Notes: generated from the letters alone by a model not told the origin. DNA of 62,339 bases from Atopobium sp. ICM42b (GCA_000564995.1 JDFH01000023.1:1-62339); one strand, 5' to 3'. Shown: positions 34,042 through 43,443, counted from the first letter of the stretch. A program made the numbers and translations.

Positions 34042-35259
34042 TTAAGCGCTTGCACCCGAGGTAGCATCTACGCCTGCACTTGGTGCGGGAGCACCAGCAG
34101 CAGGGGCGGGAGCGCCAGCTGGTGGAACAACTGCGCCGTTAGCACTTACAAGGCGTTGACCTGTGGTTTGAAGGTACCAATCCAACCATGGCTTGAAGTT
34201 GAAGACAATCTCGTTGATGCCTGCATACGAGCCATCGGGGTAGTACATTGCCTGGTAATTGTGGGTGTTGATGATGTCGGCTGGTGTACCTGGGACAATG
34301 GTGCGTACGTATTCTTTGTCGCCGTTGCGAAGCACGCCGATGACAAACTCAACGTTTTTCATGCGACCCTCGGGAAGAGAGCTGTGAACTGTGGAAAGAC
34401 GGTCACCCGACTGCTCAGGAACACGTTTTGCCAGCATAGTATCTGGGTTGTCATGAGCGTTGTTGTAGTAGAGGAACTGGTTGTTGTCGTCCGCGTAAGT
34501 TAGCTCAAATGGCATTGCCTTCAGGAACATGTCAATCTGATTGACCGTCAAAATGCCGTGATCAAGCTTAACGTATGTGTCGCCCGAGACCGCGCCCACA
34601 AGCTCGGCGGCCTTCTCGACCCAATCAGGATCGTCGGGATCAATGCCCTGGATAGTGGTGGAAATTGAGTTGGTTACGTCCAGATCCTCTGGCGCGATTG
34701 GCTTTGGCTTCTTCAACTTGGAGACCACCTCTACGTATTTGACAAAGTTATCCAGGCAAAGGCCCAGGAAGCCGACGGTGCGCTCGTCGATAATGTTGCC
34801 GTCCTCGTCAAAAGCCTGCTTGGCCTTTCCAAGAAGGAACTCGTTACCAGGCAAAACGTACGCGTTTACGCCCGGAGCATCCATAATCTTGCGCAGATGT
34901 ACCTGCGCGCGAGAAGTTCCTTGGTCGTAGTAAGAAGCTCCGACAATCATGACAGGCTTGTTCTCAAATGGATGTACGTCGTAGGAGAGCCATTCGATGA
35001 CGCTCTTAAGCGCAGGTGAGATGGTATGGTTGTGTTCGGGCGTAGAAATAATGACGCCGTCAGCACGGGTAATCTTGTTGTACAGCAGGCGGAGCTGGAA
35101 GTTCTCGTCCCACTTGAGGTCCTGGTTGAACAGGGGAATGTTATCAATCTCAAGGATCTCAAGCTCAAACTGTTTGTAAAAGTGCTTTTTGATGAAGTGC
35201 AGAAGCTTTCGGTTATAGGAAATCTCCGCATTTGAACCGACGATTCCGACAAATTTCAT
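34042..35259 (-). CDS. NADPH-dependent FMN reductase with PAS domain and C-terminal flavinylation motif
   Basis: A 405-residue soluble protein. Residues 1-190 are a flavodoxin-like FMN reductase domain (FVGIVGSNAEISYNRKLL, then GVIISTPEHNHTISPALKSVIEWLSY). Residues about 225-365 resemble the PAS domain of DUF438-type proteins (NQIDMFLKAMPFELTYADDN, then FVYI-like strands). An Ala/Pro linker (about 375-395) leads to the final residues VDATSGASA. DATSGAS fits the DxxSGA(S/T) sequence that ApbE modifies by attaching FMN to the last Ser/Thr, here Ser404. apbE is the third gene upstream in the same operon. I infer a cytoplasmic electron-transfer protein with a tethered FMN; the partner is unknown. 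Confidence 0.85.
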   Translation of the reverse strand: MKFVGIVGSNAEISYNRKLLHFIKKHFYKQFELEILEIDNIPLFNQDLKWDENFQLRLLYNKITRADGVIISTPEHNHTISPALKSVIEWLSYDVHPFENKPVMIVGASYYDQGTSRAQVHLRKIMDAPGVNAYVLPGNEFLLGKAKQAFDEDGNIIDERTVGFLGLCLDNFVKYVEVVSKLKKPKPIAPEDLDVTNSISTTIQGIDPDDPDWVEKAAELVGAVSGDTYVKLDHGILTVNQIDMFLKAMPFELTYADDNNQFLYYNNAHDNPDTMLAKRVPEQSGDRLSTVHSSLPEGRMKNVEFVIGVLRNGDKEYVRTIVPGTPADIINTHNYQAMYYPDGSYAGINEIVFNFKPWLDWYLQTTGQRLVSANGAVVPPAGAPAPAAGAPAPSAGVDATSGASA

Positions 35260-35279
35260 AGTAGTAGTTCCTTCCAGGC

Positions 35280-35888
35280 CTACAGGTTTTCCCAGTCAAA
35301 GTTCTCGGCCTCTTTGCGGAGAAGTTCGCGCGATGCGGCCATTTTTTCGTTGAGTTTCACAAACAGACGAAAATCGTCAAAGAGCAGGTCAAGCTTCTTG
35401 ACGGTAGCTTTATCCTTCAAGCTGCCCTTCTCGTCAAATGCCTGCTGGGCGCGGCCAAGAAGGAACTCGGAACCTGGCATGATTGCGGCCTTGAGCTCTG
35501 GAGCGTCCAGAATTTGGCGGAGCTGAAGCTGTGCGCGAGAAGATCCGAGGGTGCCCAGGGATGCGCCAACAATCATGACTGGCTTGTTGACCATAGGGAA
35601 GATGCCGTAGGACAGCCAAGCAAGCGCGTTTTGCAGGACCGCTGGAATGGAGTGGTCGTACTCTGGGGTTGCGATGATGACGCCGTCGGCAGCCTCAATT
35701 TTCTTTGCAAGCTCTGAGACAACCTCGGGGACCTTCATCTTTGCGGGCTTGTTGAACAGGGGAATGTTGTCGATTTCCACCAGCTCAATGGAGGCCTTGT
35801 CGGCAAAGTGCTTCTGCATAAACTGCAGGAGTCTTCGGTTATTTGACTCTTTTGAATTGGTGCCAATAAGGCCAACAAAGTTAAGCAT
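35280..35888 (-). CDS. NAD(P)H-dependent FMN reductase
   Basis: A 202-residue flavodoxin-fold reductase closely similar in sequence to the N-terminal domain of the downstream gene (both share NRxLLxFxxKHF, EIDNIPLFN, ADGVIIxTPE and KPVMIVGAS), so the two arose by duplication. It lacks the PAS domain and flavinylation tail. ATG at 35888 behind AGGAAG is preferred over a TTG one codon earlier. It lies 20 bases upstream of the long reductase and 17 bases downstream of apbE. Confidence 0.88.
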   Translation of the reverse strand: MLNFVGLIGTNSKESNNRRLLQFMQKHFADKASIELVEIDNIPLFNKPAKMKVPEVVSELAKKIEAADGVIIATPEYDHSIPAVLQNALAWLSYGIFPMVNKPVMIVGASLGTLGSSRAQLQLRQILDAPELKAAIMPGSEFLLGRAQQAFDEKGSLKDKATVKKLDLLFDDFRLFVKLNEKMAASRELLRKEAENFDWENL

Positions 35889-35905
35889 CAAACTTCCTTT
35901 CTGAA

Positions 35906-36868
35906 TTACGCAAGGAGCTCAGGCGAGATCCTCGACGAATAATATACGCGATTATCAGTGGTTACTATGAGCGCCTCGATGCCTTTTTCTTGTTCCACAC
36001 GAGCAAGGAGCTGACGGGGTTTCTCGCCATAAAGGCGCGTGGTCCAAATTTCTCCGTCAAGCGAGTTGTCCGAGATAATCGTGATGCTCGCAAGTTGCGT
36101 GTCAACTGGATAGCCCGTGCTTCGGTCAAGAATGTGGTGATAGGTGTGCTCGTTTACCTGCAGTTTCCTTTCGTAGGTACCGGAGGTCACCACGGACTGG
36201 TTGCAAATAGGCAGCACAGCAAGGTTGGTGCCTCGCGGTTGTCGCGGATCCTGGATGCCAATCTGCCACGGCCTATCCGCAAGGGCATTGTTTCCAATTG
36301 TCTTAATGTTACCGCCAAGGTTGATAAGTGCGGACATGACGTGCTGACTTTTCAGATAATCTGCAATTTTGTCGGCGATGTAGCCTTTGGCCAGGCACCC
36401 CAGGTCCAGCTTCATGCCCTCTTTGGCGAGAAACACGGTGCAGCTCAGAGGATCCAATTCAATGAATTGTGGATCAGTAAGCGACAGCGCGTGCGTGACC
36501 TCGGCGTTATTTGGAATGCGAGCGTCAGAAAAGCCGATTCGCCAGGCTTGTACCAAAGGGCCAATAGCAATGTTTAAATGACTTGCAGGTAGAAGGCTTT
36601 GTTCTTTGCCAATCTGAATGAGCTCAAACAGCTCGGGGTCAACGGGGACAGGATGTTTGCCTGCTGCATGATTGACCTGCATAAGCTCGGAATTGGCGTC
36701 ATTTGCGCTAAACCGCTGGTTATAGATGCTAAGGAGTTCAAAGACAGCGTCAAGTAGCTGTTCTGCAGTGCGCTCTTCCTGCGAATCATTGGAGGGTGGC
36801 AATAAAGAAATGGTGATAGTCGCGCCCATCAGGTGAGTTGATCTGGAAATGTAGGCTCGTTCTGGCAC
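35906..36868 (-). CDS. apbE: FAD:protein FMN transferase (ApbE)
   Basis: A 320-residue enzyme that transfers FMN from FAD to Ser/Thr of target proteins. Motifs: MGATITISL near the start, LDLGCLAKGYIADKIADYL and ALINLGGNIKTIG (FAD site), GIQDPRQP, VTSGTYER, HHILDRSTGYPV (metal/active site). Most ApbE proteins are lipoproteins acting outside; this one has no signal peptide or lipobox, so it should act in the cytoplasm, matching its leaderless neighbour with the C-terminal acceptor motif. GTG start supported by AGGAGAG directly upstream. First gene of the three-gene operon. Confidence 0.9.
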   Translation of the reverse strand: MPERAYISRSTHLMGATITISLLPPSNDSQEERTAEQLLDAVFELLSIYNQRFSANDANSELMQVNHAAGKHPVPVDPELFELIQIGKEQSLLPASHLNIAIGPLVQAWRIGFSDARIPNNAEVTHALSLTDPQFIELDPLSCTVFLAKEGMKLDLGCLAKGYIADKIADYLKSQHVMSALINLGGNIKTIGNNALADRPWQIGIQDPRQPRGTNLAVLPICNQSVVTSGTYERKLQVNEHTYHHILDRSTGYPVDTQLASITIISDNSLDGEIWTTRLYGEKPRQLLARVEQEKGIEALIVTTDNRVYYSSRISPELLA

Positions 36869-37013
36869 GACTCTCCTATAGTGTCTAACAGCAGTTTGTT
36901 TAATTTTATCTGTAGATTGCTTGGCAGTAACTCTATTTTACATTTGTTTATTACGCTCATTTGTTGTATCCACAACATTTTGGCGAGAAACCCTACGGTT
37001 TTGGCAGCTCGCT

Positions 37014-37063
37014 GAAGATCGCTCCCGGCCCCAAAAGTGAAGACCGCTCCCAGCCTCAAAAGT
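37014..37063 (+). repeat. 25-bp tandem repeat, two units
   Basis: Both units read GAAGA(T/C)CGCTCCC and then (A/G)GCC(C/T)CAAAAGT, differing at three positions, and a third partial GAAG follows. They lie in the non-coding region between two divergent genes. Confidence 0.75.
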
Positions 37064-37178
37064 GAAGAAAACTGTGGAGTTAATTTGATTATTTATTCAT
37101 AGGGATGTCTGTTTATTGTTGATATGTACTCATTCCAGTATCATTTTTTTGCAGAAAGAACTGATCGAAGAATTATTT

Positions 37179-37211
37179 TTGGCTGACGCGTATACGCCAG
37201 CCAATTTTTTT
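37179..37211 (+). terminator. Orphan intrinsic terminator
   Basis: TTGGCTG pairs with CAGCCAA, inner GCG with CGC around TATA, followed directly by TTTTTTT. No gene ends upstream on the plus strand, so it must end a leader transcript, a small RNA, or stop stray transcription before the adhesin. Confidence 0.7.
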
Positions 37212-37219
37212 GAAGGAGT

Positions 37220-37270
37220 ATGAAGGAAATGGAAAACAAGATGGTGTGGTGCACACGTTTTTCTCGCTAG
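37220..37270 (+). CDS. Candidate 16-residue peptide upstream of the adhesin
   Basis: ATG directly behind GAAGGAGT opens MKEMENKMVWCTRFSR. The Shine-Dalgarno is good but spacing is short for the first ATG; the second ATG at 37229 is better spaced to a GAAGGAA. It starts nine bases after the orphan terminator. No homology recognised; may be a leader peptide or chance. Confidence 0.3.
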   Translation: MKEMENKMVWCTRFSR

Positions 37271-37472
37271 CAGAAATGAAGTTAAATCTACGCACTTAGT
37301 AGCATTAATTGTGCGCAATTTAGTGAGTTTTCGAAGTCTTTGTCCAAGATTGAAATAAAAAAATTTATTTGAACATGATATTTCTTTAAATATTTTGTCA
37401 AAAACCATTAGTATGTTTAGTGGAGCTTTGTATAGCTCCAGGGGTACGTTCGATAGGAAAGATGGGGTTGAT

Positions 37473-40400
37473 ATGAGCAACTTTAAGAAGTCGTTTGCAA
37501 CTATGTTTGCAGCAATAATGATGCTCACCGGTATCATTATTTTAGGTACAAGCACTGTTGCAAAGGCAGTGACCTATCCGTTGTCGCAGAACATTGATTT
37601 TGGCGCTGACGGAGAACTTACTGTTAACCTTAAGCCCACTTCACCCACAACCGTTAAGGACAATGCAAACATCTCTACAGGTATCGAGATTGACGCAACT
37701 GGCCTTCATAAGCCAATCGACGGTCTTTACCTGGAGATTGAGGTAAACACCAAGCAGTCCTCTGAAAACGTCAATAACACCAACAACATTACTCCTAACA
37801 CCTACCTTGATAACTTTGCTACCCCAGCAGCAGCTACTCAGCCTATTATCAAGCGCGAGGAGACCATCGTTACCCCTGATGGCAGGACCATTAAGCGCCT
37901 GTACCTCAACACTATCGATACCACCGTTAAGCTGGAGCTCCCTTACGTTATGAGCTTCAGAGATATGGTTACCCCAGCAGATTTCCAGCTCAAGCCAGTT
38001 GTTCGTGTGTACAATGCAGACGGCACAGAGCTTGCTAACATGCCTGATCAGACCTATTCCATCACTTACGACAAACCTTGGCTCATGAAGCAGGTTGCAG
38101 GTGAAGAGACTAACGACCAGCTCCTGTATGGTGGCATTAACGCCCCAGGTGATTCGTCCGCGCTTTCCAACGATAAAACTTCAGACGTCATCTTTAATTT
38201 TAGGCTTTACCAGTATCATCGTGCTTATCGCTCCATCATCATTACTGATACCCTTCCTACATACGTAAACGCAGCAGGTCAGACCGTTACCGCTCACTTT
38301 GACCCAGCTAAGAACCCTAACTGGACGCTCAGCCCAGATGGACGTACCGTAACCCTCAAATTTGATATTCCTGCAGGAACCACCATTCTTAACGACTACA
38401 TCAGAGATAACCTTCCTGCATATTCCCAGCTCAAGCTTTCCTTCCCGGGCGCTCGCTACCTCAACGGCACTAATCGCGTGATCTTCAACAACACTGCAAC
38501 AGTTCAGGGCATCCCTTACAACCCAAGTGCAGCAGAAGAGACAGTTGGCCAAGTCCCAGGTAACGAGCACAACTTTGATGACGACTCTAAGCAGTTCCGC
38601 CTTGCTGGTAATGATTTCAGCGGTAACGGCATGCTTAGCAAGCGCGGTCCCGTTACCATCCAGTACGACAAGAACGGTCTTGCTGTTAAGAAGCTTGATT
38701 ACACCATCAAGTTGGTCAACAAGCTGGACACCCCACTCACCGACATCGAGTTCATCGAGGATGTTGCCAACACCGACAACCGTCTCTTCATGACTGCATT
38801 GACCGGCAATCTTGTTGCAGTTGGCCAGCGAGTTGGACTCTCCATGGACCAGATTGAGGTCCGCGGCTACAAGGCTGACGGCAGCTATGACATCATTCCT
38901 ACCAAGAAGAACGGTGCAAACTGGCTTTACCGTGCTGACATGAACTCGGCAAGCCAGCAGCAGCTGCAGTCCTATCTGGACCAGATCAACCAGGGTACGC
39001 TTGATCCATCCAATGCTTCCGCTGTGTCTCCTCAGTACAGGAAGATTGGTATTTACTTCAAGAACGTAACCCTGCAGCCAACCAGCAACATTGATTTCAA
39101 CATCCAGATGATGTTCATGAATCCATTTGGCGAGGTTTACAGCGATAGGCCTATCACCAACATCATCAAGGTCAACGCCAACAAAGTTAATACCGACGGT
39201 ACCAAGACCCCAATGAACTTCTCCGCAAATTGGGATACTCGCTTTACTCCATTTAGCGAGAAGGTCTGGCTGTCCAAGTCCTCTTGGTACCAGCGCGTTG
39301 GTATGCCAAACGAGCGCTTCAGTGCTCGCTTTGGCTTTGCACTGTCAGAGCTTTCACCTGCTCGTTATTTGAAGAATCCAACCTTCGTTGATCTTCTCCC
39401 TGCAGGCGTTTCTTATGACGCGAACACCTCGGTTTCACCAATTGCTGACTCGCTGCAGCCTGAGAAGGTTGAGTACATCAGGAACTACAACGAGACCGGT
39501 CGCAATGCAATCAAGATTACCCTTCCATCTGGATACGTGTATCAGTATGGAACCATGGGTTATGAGATTAGGAACCTGGTAATCAACGACGACATCATTC
39601 CTTCTAAGGCCGAGAATGACGTTCTGAACAACAATAATGACGTCTACTTCTACGCCACAAACTGGACTCACGGCACACCAGATGACTTCTCTGGTATGTA
39701 TAACGCCAGTAACTTTGTTCGGGATAATCTTGACATCAATATGAATGGTGTCACTGACGAGACTATTCTGAAGGCAACTGCAAAGGTTCTTGGCAACAAC
39801 GTTGAGAGTATCCAGTCTGATAAACACATCCGTAGTCTTGAGCCAAATATTGCTGGCGGCGGTACATTCTACGGTAGGGCATTTACCTCGGCTACTATCA
39901 TGACTGACTTTGCTGGCGTCACTGATACCAGCGGACTCTTCCAGTATCGTCTGAGCATTCGTAACTACTACAACACGCCAATGAATAAGATTCTTATGTA
40001 CGACGTGTTGCCATATGTGGGCGACGGCAGAAACTCTGCTTTCAGCAATACACTTCAGGGTCCTATTGATCTGAGGATTGGTTCAACTGATGTCAGCTCC
40101 CAGTACGAGATTTACTATCGCACCGATGAACACCCAGCTCAGAACGATATCAACGAGATTAACAGCCCAGAATGGACTAAGACTCCAGCTGACTACACCA
40201 AGGTAACGGCAATCAAGATTGTTGGTAAGGATGGCACTATTTTGCCTCCATACACCGTTCTTTCTGCGGTTCTTACCATGAAGGCACCACTGTATGATCC
40301 AAACCTCTCCGAGGCTCTTGCATACAACGACATGAGCGTTATCTACAACAATGAAGCTGCTATGCGTCGTACCGAGAAGGTCGCAAACCAGCTTGTTGAC

Positions 40401-42008
40401 ATCATGGATGTCAAGGTAGAGAAGAAGTGGCTTGACGCTGACGGCAACGCAATTGCTCAGCCAGATGCTACCTCCATTACCGTAAAGCTTCTTGCTGACG
40501 GCGTTGATACTGGTAAGACGCTTGACCTTACCGCAGCCAACAACTGGACTGCTTCGTTTACGCACCTTCGTAAGTACACCGTTGAAACTCACAACGATGG
40601 TACCAGCACAAAGACTCCTATCGTCTACACTCTTGAAGAGGTAGGCACAGACGCTAATGGCATGGTCACTTACAACGGTAAGAAGTACAAGGTAACCGCT
40701 ACTTCTGGTCAGGCAGATGAAAATTCACCAAACGATTCCGTTGCACTGAGTGTTACCAACCAGCTGCAGCAGGAGAAGGTCTCCGTCTCTGGTAAGAAGC
40801 TCTGGGACGACTCTAACAACAACGACGGTAAGCGCCCAGCTTCCATTGTTGTCAGGCTTCTTGCAGATGGTGTTGAGGTTCAGCACAAGACTGTTACTGC
40901 TGCAGATAACTGGGAGTACACCTTCTCTGACCTGCCTAAGTTCAGTGGCAATGCAGAGATTACCTATACCGTTTCTGAGGATGCAGTACCTGACTACACC
41001 ACAAGCATCAATGGCTTTGAGATTACAAACCAGCACGCTCCTGAGGCTTTGAGTATCCCAGTTAAGAAGGTCTGGGTTGACGACAATAATGCTCAGGGCT
41101 TGCGTCCTACTAGTGTTCACGTCAGGCTCTACGCAGACGGTACTCAGGTTGACGAGTTTGACCTGAACGCAGGTAATAACTGGTCTCACATCTTCAACGG
41201 CCTGCCACGTTACACTGCTGGTCACGAGATTGAGTACACCGTCAAGGAAGACCCAATTGCTCACTACACCACTTCCTACTCTGGTTCTTCAGCTACTGAG
41301 CTTACAGTTACCAACACCATTGAAGGTAAGGTTTCTGTTCCAGTAACAAAGAAGTGGATTGGTGCACCTGCTGATAGCGTAACTATTCACTTGCTTGCTG
41401 ACGGCGTTGAGGTTCAGAGCGCAACTCTGACTGCTGCAGATAACTGGCAGCATACGTTCAGCAACCTTAACCAGTACAACAATGGTACGCTGATCAACTA
41501 CACCATTACTGAGGATGCGGTTGACGGCTACATCACCCAGATTACTGGCGACGCTACTAACTATGTAGTAACCAACACCAACATGAAGACTCGCAACATT
41601 CCGGTCACCAAGGTTTGGGAGAACAAGGAAGGCGACTCCGCTGAGATTGTTCTGTATCGTGATGGTGTCGAGGTTGATAGGGTAACCATCACCAAGGCTG
41701 ACGACTGGAAACACACCTTCAGCAACCTTGAGTTCTACGACAAGACTGATGGTCACGAGTACGCATACACCATCTCCGAGACTCCTATTTCTGGTTACAC
41801 AACCCAGATCACAGGTAATCAGGACGACGGTTTCACAGTGACCAACACTGCTCCTGTTGTTCCTCCAACCACGCCACCTACTACTCCAGAGCCTAAGAAG
41901 CCAGGTCTTCCTTACACTGGAGACGCCTCAGGTATTGCTTCAATCGTTGGAGCTGCAGCTCTGTCTCTGAGTGGTCTTGGTATTGCTCTTAGAAGGAAGA
42001 ACAGCTAA
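37473..42008 (+). CDS. LPxTG-anchored adhesin with five Cna-B repeats
   Basis: A 1511-residue surface protein. Signal peptide: residues 1-33 (KKSFATMFAAIMMLTGIIIL... ending AKA). Residues about 35-975 form a long, mostly beta, Asn/Thr-rich adhesive region with no domain I can name. Five Cna-B repeats follow (about 985-1465), starting VKVEKKWLD, VSGKKLWDD, IPVKKVWVDD, VPVTKKWIG and IPVTKVWEN, each about 85-90 residues; Cna-B domains form stabilising stalks. A Pro/Thr spacer leads to LPYTG, a hydrophobic helix and RRKNS, the sortase signal. The start at 37473 (MSNFKKSF) gives a proper signal peptide; an earlier in-frame ATG does not. No sortase gene is in the window. Confidence 0.92.
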   Translation: MSNFKKSFATMFAAIMMLTGIIILGTSTVAKAVTYPLSQNIDFGADGELTVNLKPTSPTTVKDNANISTGIEIDATGLHKPIDGLYLEIEVNTKQSSENVNNTNNITPNTYLDNFATPAAATQPIIKREETIVTPDGRTIKRLYLNTIDTTVKLELPYVMSFRDMVTPADFQLKPVVRVYNADGTELANMPDQTYSITYDKPWLMKQVAGEETNDQLLYGGINAPGDSSALSNDKTSDVIFNFRLYQYHRAYRSIIITDTLPTYVNAAGQTVTAHFDPAKNPNWTLSPDGRTVTLKFDIPAGTTILNDYIRDNLPAYSQLKLSFPGARYLNGTNRVIFNNTATVQGIPYNPSAAEETVGQVPGNEHNFDDDSKQFRLAGNDFSGNGMLSKRGPVTIQYDKNGLAVKKLDYTIKLVNKLDTPLTDIEFIEDVANTDNRLFMTALTGNLVAVGQRVGLSMDQIEVRGYKADGSYDIIPTKKNGANWLYRADMNSASQQQLQSYLDQINQGTLDPSNASAVSPQYRKIGIYFKNVTLQPTSNIDFNIQMMFMNPFGEVYSDRPITNIIKVNANKVNTDGTKTPMNFSANWDTRFTPFSEKVWLSKSSWYQRVGMPNERFSARFGFALSELSPARYLKNPTFVDLLPAGVSYDANTSVSPIADSLQPEKVEYIRNYNETGRNAIKITLPSGYVYQYGTMGYEIRNLVINDDIIPSKAENDVLNNNNDVYFYATNWTHGTPDDFSGMYNASNFVRDNLDINMNGVTDETILKATAKVLGNNVESIQSDKHIRSLEPNIAGGGTFYGRAFTSATIMTDFAGVTDTSGLFQYRLSIRNYYNTPMNKILMYDVLPYVGDGRNSAFSNTLQGPIDLRIGSTDVSSQYEIYYRTDEHPAQNDINEINSPEWTKTPADYTKVTAIKIVGKDGTILPPYTVLSAVLTMKAPLYDPNLSEALAYNDMSVIYNNEAAMRRTEKVANQLVDIMDVKVEKKWLDADGNAIAQPDATSITVKLLADGVDTGKTLDLTAANNWTASFTHLRKYTVETHNDGTSTKTPIVYTLEEVGTDANGMVTYNGKKYKVTATSGQADENSPNDSVALSVTNQLQQEKVSVSGKKLWDDSNNNDGKRPASIVVRLLADGVEVQHKTVTAADNWEYTFSDLPKFSGNAEITYTVSEDAVPDYTTSINGFEITNQHAPEALSIPVKKVWVDDNNAQGLRPTSVHVRLYADGTQVDEFDLNAGNNWSHIFNGLPRYTAGHEIEYTVKEDPIAHYTTSYSGSSATELTVTNTIEGKVSVPVTKKWIGAPADSVTIHLLADGVEVQSATLTAADNWQHTFSNLNQYNNGTLINYTITEDAVDGYITQITGDATNYVVTNTNMKTRNIPVTKVWENKEGDSAEIVLYRDGVEVDRVTITKADDWKHTFSNLEFYDKTDGHEYAYTISETPISGYTTQITGNQDDGFTVTNTAPVVPPTTPPTTPEPKKPGLPYTGDASGIASIVGAAALSLSGLGIALRRKNS

Positions 42009-42042
42009 TAGCTAGGCTTTTCGAACTCGCTGATAGCTGACT

Positions 42043-42077
42043 AAAAACAGGCTCCTGGTAAAACCAGGAGCCTGTTT
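42043..42077 (+). terminator. Terminator of the adhesin gene
   Basis: AAAACAGGCTCCTGG pairs perfectly with its complement CCAGGAGCCTGTTTT around a five-base loop, 35 bases after the stop. Confidence 0.9.
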
Positions 42078-42585
42078 TGCGTAGCGCACCAAAACCGCTA
42101 AAGCAACCAAGCTGTCAAGGTCACCGCATGTGCGGCGCAGAACTATCCCGTCGTATCGGTATCCTGGTGTTTTGTAGAGTTTTCGTTCCAACCCCAGCGC
42201 CAAGTGGTAAAAAATGCGTTTAGTTGGGGGTTACATTTTTCTGCATACGCGTTTGCCCAGGAAAAATTTTTAACTATGGTAAAAATTGCGTTTAGTTGGG
42301 CTTCAAATAAGATAATTTCAATTTTCATCCCCAACTAAACGGCTTTTTTACCTTTTTGGGCACTAAAATCAGTACTCTAAAATTGCGGTATTCACGATTA
42401 TGAATAAACAGAGTCCATTATGCAGAAATCAAATTGCTCTAACGATTTTGACGGCTCTACCAACGCCAAGTTGTCTTCATCCGCCGAAAAATTAACGTGT
42501 ACCAAAGAATTATCCAGCAACACGATATAATTTTAGGTAGTTCCTAGTTATTTCTTGTACTGCAAAACGTGGAGGTAAAAGGCAC
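42078..42585. other. Intergenic region with folding repeat copy B
   Basis: About 500 bases without a gene. They hold copy B of the 150-bp repeat (42204-42352), then AT-rich sequence. CGATATAATTTT at about 42522-42533 contains TATAAT and is a probable -10 box for the next gene, whose start lies about 55 bases on. Confidence 0.55.
42204..42352. repeat. Dispersed folding repeat, copy B
   Basis: Direct units at 42204-42227 and 42278-42300 and an inverted unit at 42331-42352, with the same order and spacing as copy A at 33661-33810. The first 22 bases of the first units are identical; the stretch between units is less conserved (both contain ACATTTTTCTG-like and AAAAATT). Sequence outside the outer units is unrelated apart from a CTTTTT(A/G)G flank. 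Confidence 0.8.
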
Positions 42586-43362
42586 ATGAGAAGCATTTTT
42601 GATGACCGTCAGGTATCTATTAAGTGCGACGATAAGTATTCTTATACCGTTACAAAAGATGGCCTAGCTTATGTTCCAGGTAATGGAAAGCCAGAGGTCA
42701 AGGTTTTGTTTTCAGAGGTCGGTTCAACCTTCTTACTGAATTATTGCAGTTCAAACGGTCCTTACGAGATTACCTTTAAGGATAACGACGGCCATAATCT
42801 CGTTAGCATTGACACAGACCTTAAGCTTCGTGGATTTGGACACAACATCCTAGATACAAAGACTATCATCCTCGCTTTTGCAGCCAATAAGCTAACTACT
42901 GAGTTCCCTAATAACCTTGATACGTTAAACACTAAGCTCGGGTTCAGCCTCAAAGAGAAAAAGATCACAATCGCAAACGGCGTGATTTCCGGCGCAAAGC
43001 ATCAGGTCAAGCTTTCCGACATCCGTCGAGTTCAGTGTGTTGCTGGTGGCGCACTCAACAATCTCTTTGTCTTCACTAAAGAAAAAGGTGGCTTCTTTGA
43101 TAGGGCAGACATCGTAGTTCCTGTCAACGAGCTCACAGTTCCTATTCTTGAGGCCGCAATGAGAAGAAATACTGGTCACGGTATCGATTTCAGTAGAGGC
43201 AATGGATTCGACCAGCCAAACAGCAACTTCATTATTATTCGTTATTTGGACTCTAGCTTCTTCGAGACCGCCCCTGGCGTCTTCAAAGAGGATTGGCAGA
43301 AGGACGCTTACGAGTTTGTTAAGTCCTTTGGCTATGACCTACAAACCATGCTAGGGGAGTAA
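42586..43362 (+). CDS. Hypothetical cytoplasmic protein
   Basis: A 258-residue protein without signal peptide or membrane helix. I do not recognise a family. It has mixed alpha/beta character with alternating hydrophobic strands (FLLNYCSS, TIILAFAANK, FNFIIIRYL-like) and two halves each with an FxxxxxYxxF pattern; a tandem PH-like fold is possible but only a guess. Preceded by GTGGAGG and followed by a terminator, it is a single-gene unit between surface-protein genes. Confidence 0.75.
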   Translation: MRSIFDDRQVSIKCDDKYSYTVTKDGLAYVPGNGKPEVKVLFSEVGSTFLLNYCSSNGPYEITFKDNDGHNLVSIDTDLKLRGFGHNILDTKTIILAFAANKLTTEFPNNLDTLNTKLGFSLKEKKITIANGVISGAKHQVKLSDIRRVQCVAGGALNNLFVFTKEKGGFFDRADIVVPVNELTVPILEAAMRRNTGHGIDFSRGNGFDQPNSNFIIIRYLDSSFFETAPGVFKEDWQKDAYEFVKSFGYDLQTMLGE

Positions 43363-43392
43363 CTCCTGGCGAGAAAAACGTCTTATCCAAGA

Positions 43393-43427
43393 AAAACAGC
43401 CGCCCTCAATAAGAAGACGGCTGTTTT
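43393..43427. terminator. Bidirectional terminator between convergent genes
   Basis: AAAACAGCCG pairs with CGGCTGTTTT around a 15-base loop. It lies between the hypothetical gene and the EcsC gene and can serve both. Confidence 0.8.
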
Positions 43428-43443
43428 ACTGTTAAATCAAATA

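Larger units (their letters stand above)
36869..37472. other. Divergent region between apbE and the first adhesin
   Basis: About 600 bases. Contents: a 25-bp tandem repeat (37014-37063), an orphan terminator (37179-37211), a 16-residue candidate ORF (37220-37270), and AT-rich sequence with TTGAAC (37371-37376) and TATTTT (37393-37398) as a possible promoter for the adhesin. The terminator and small frame suggest a transcribed leader or small RNA before the adhesin promoter. Confidence 0.5.
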
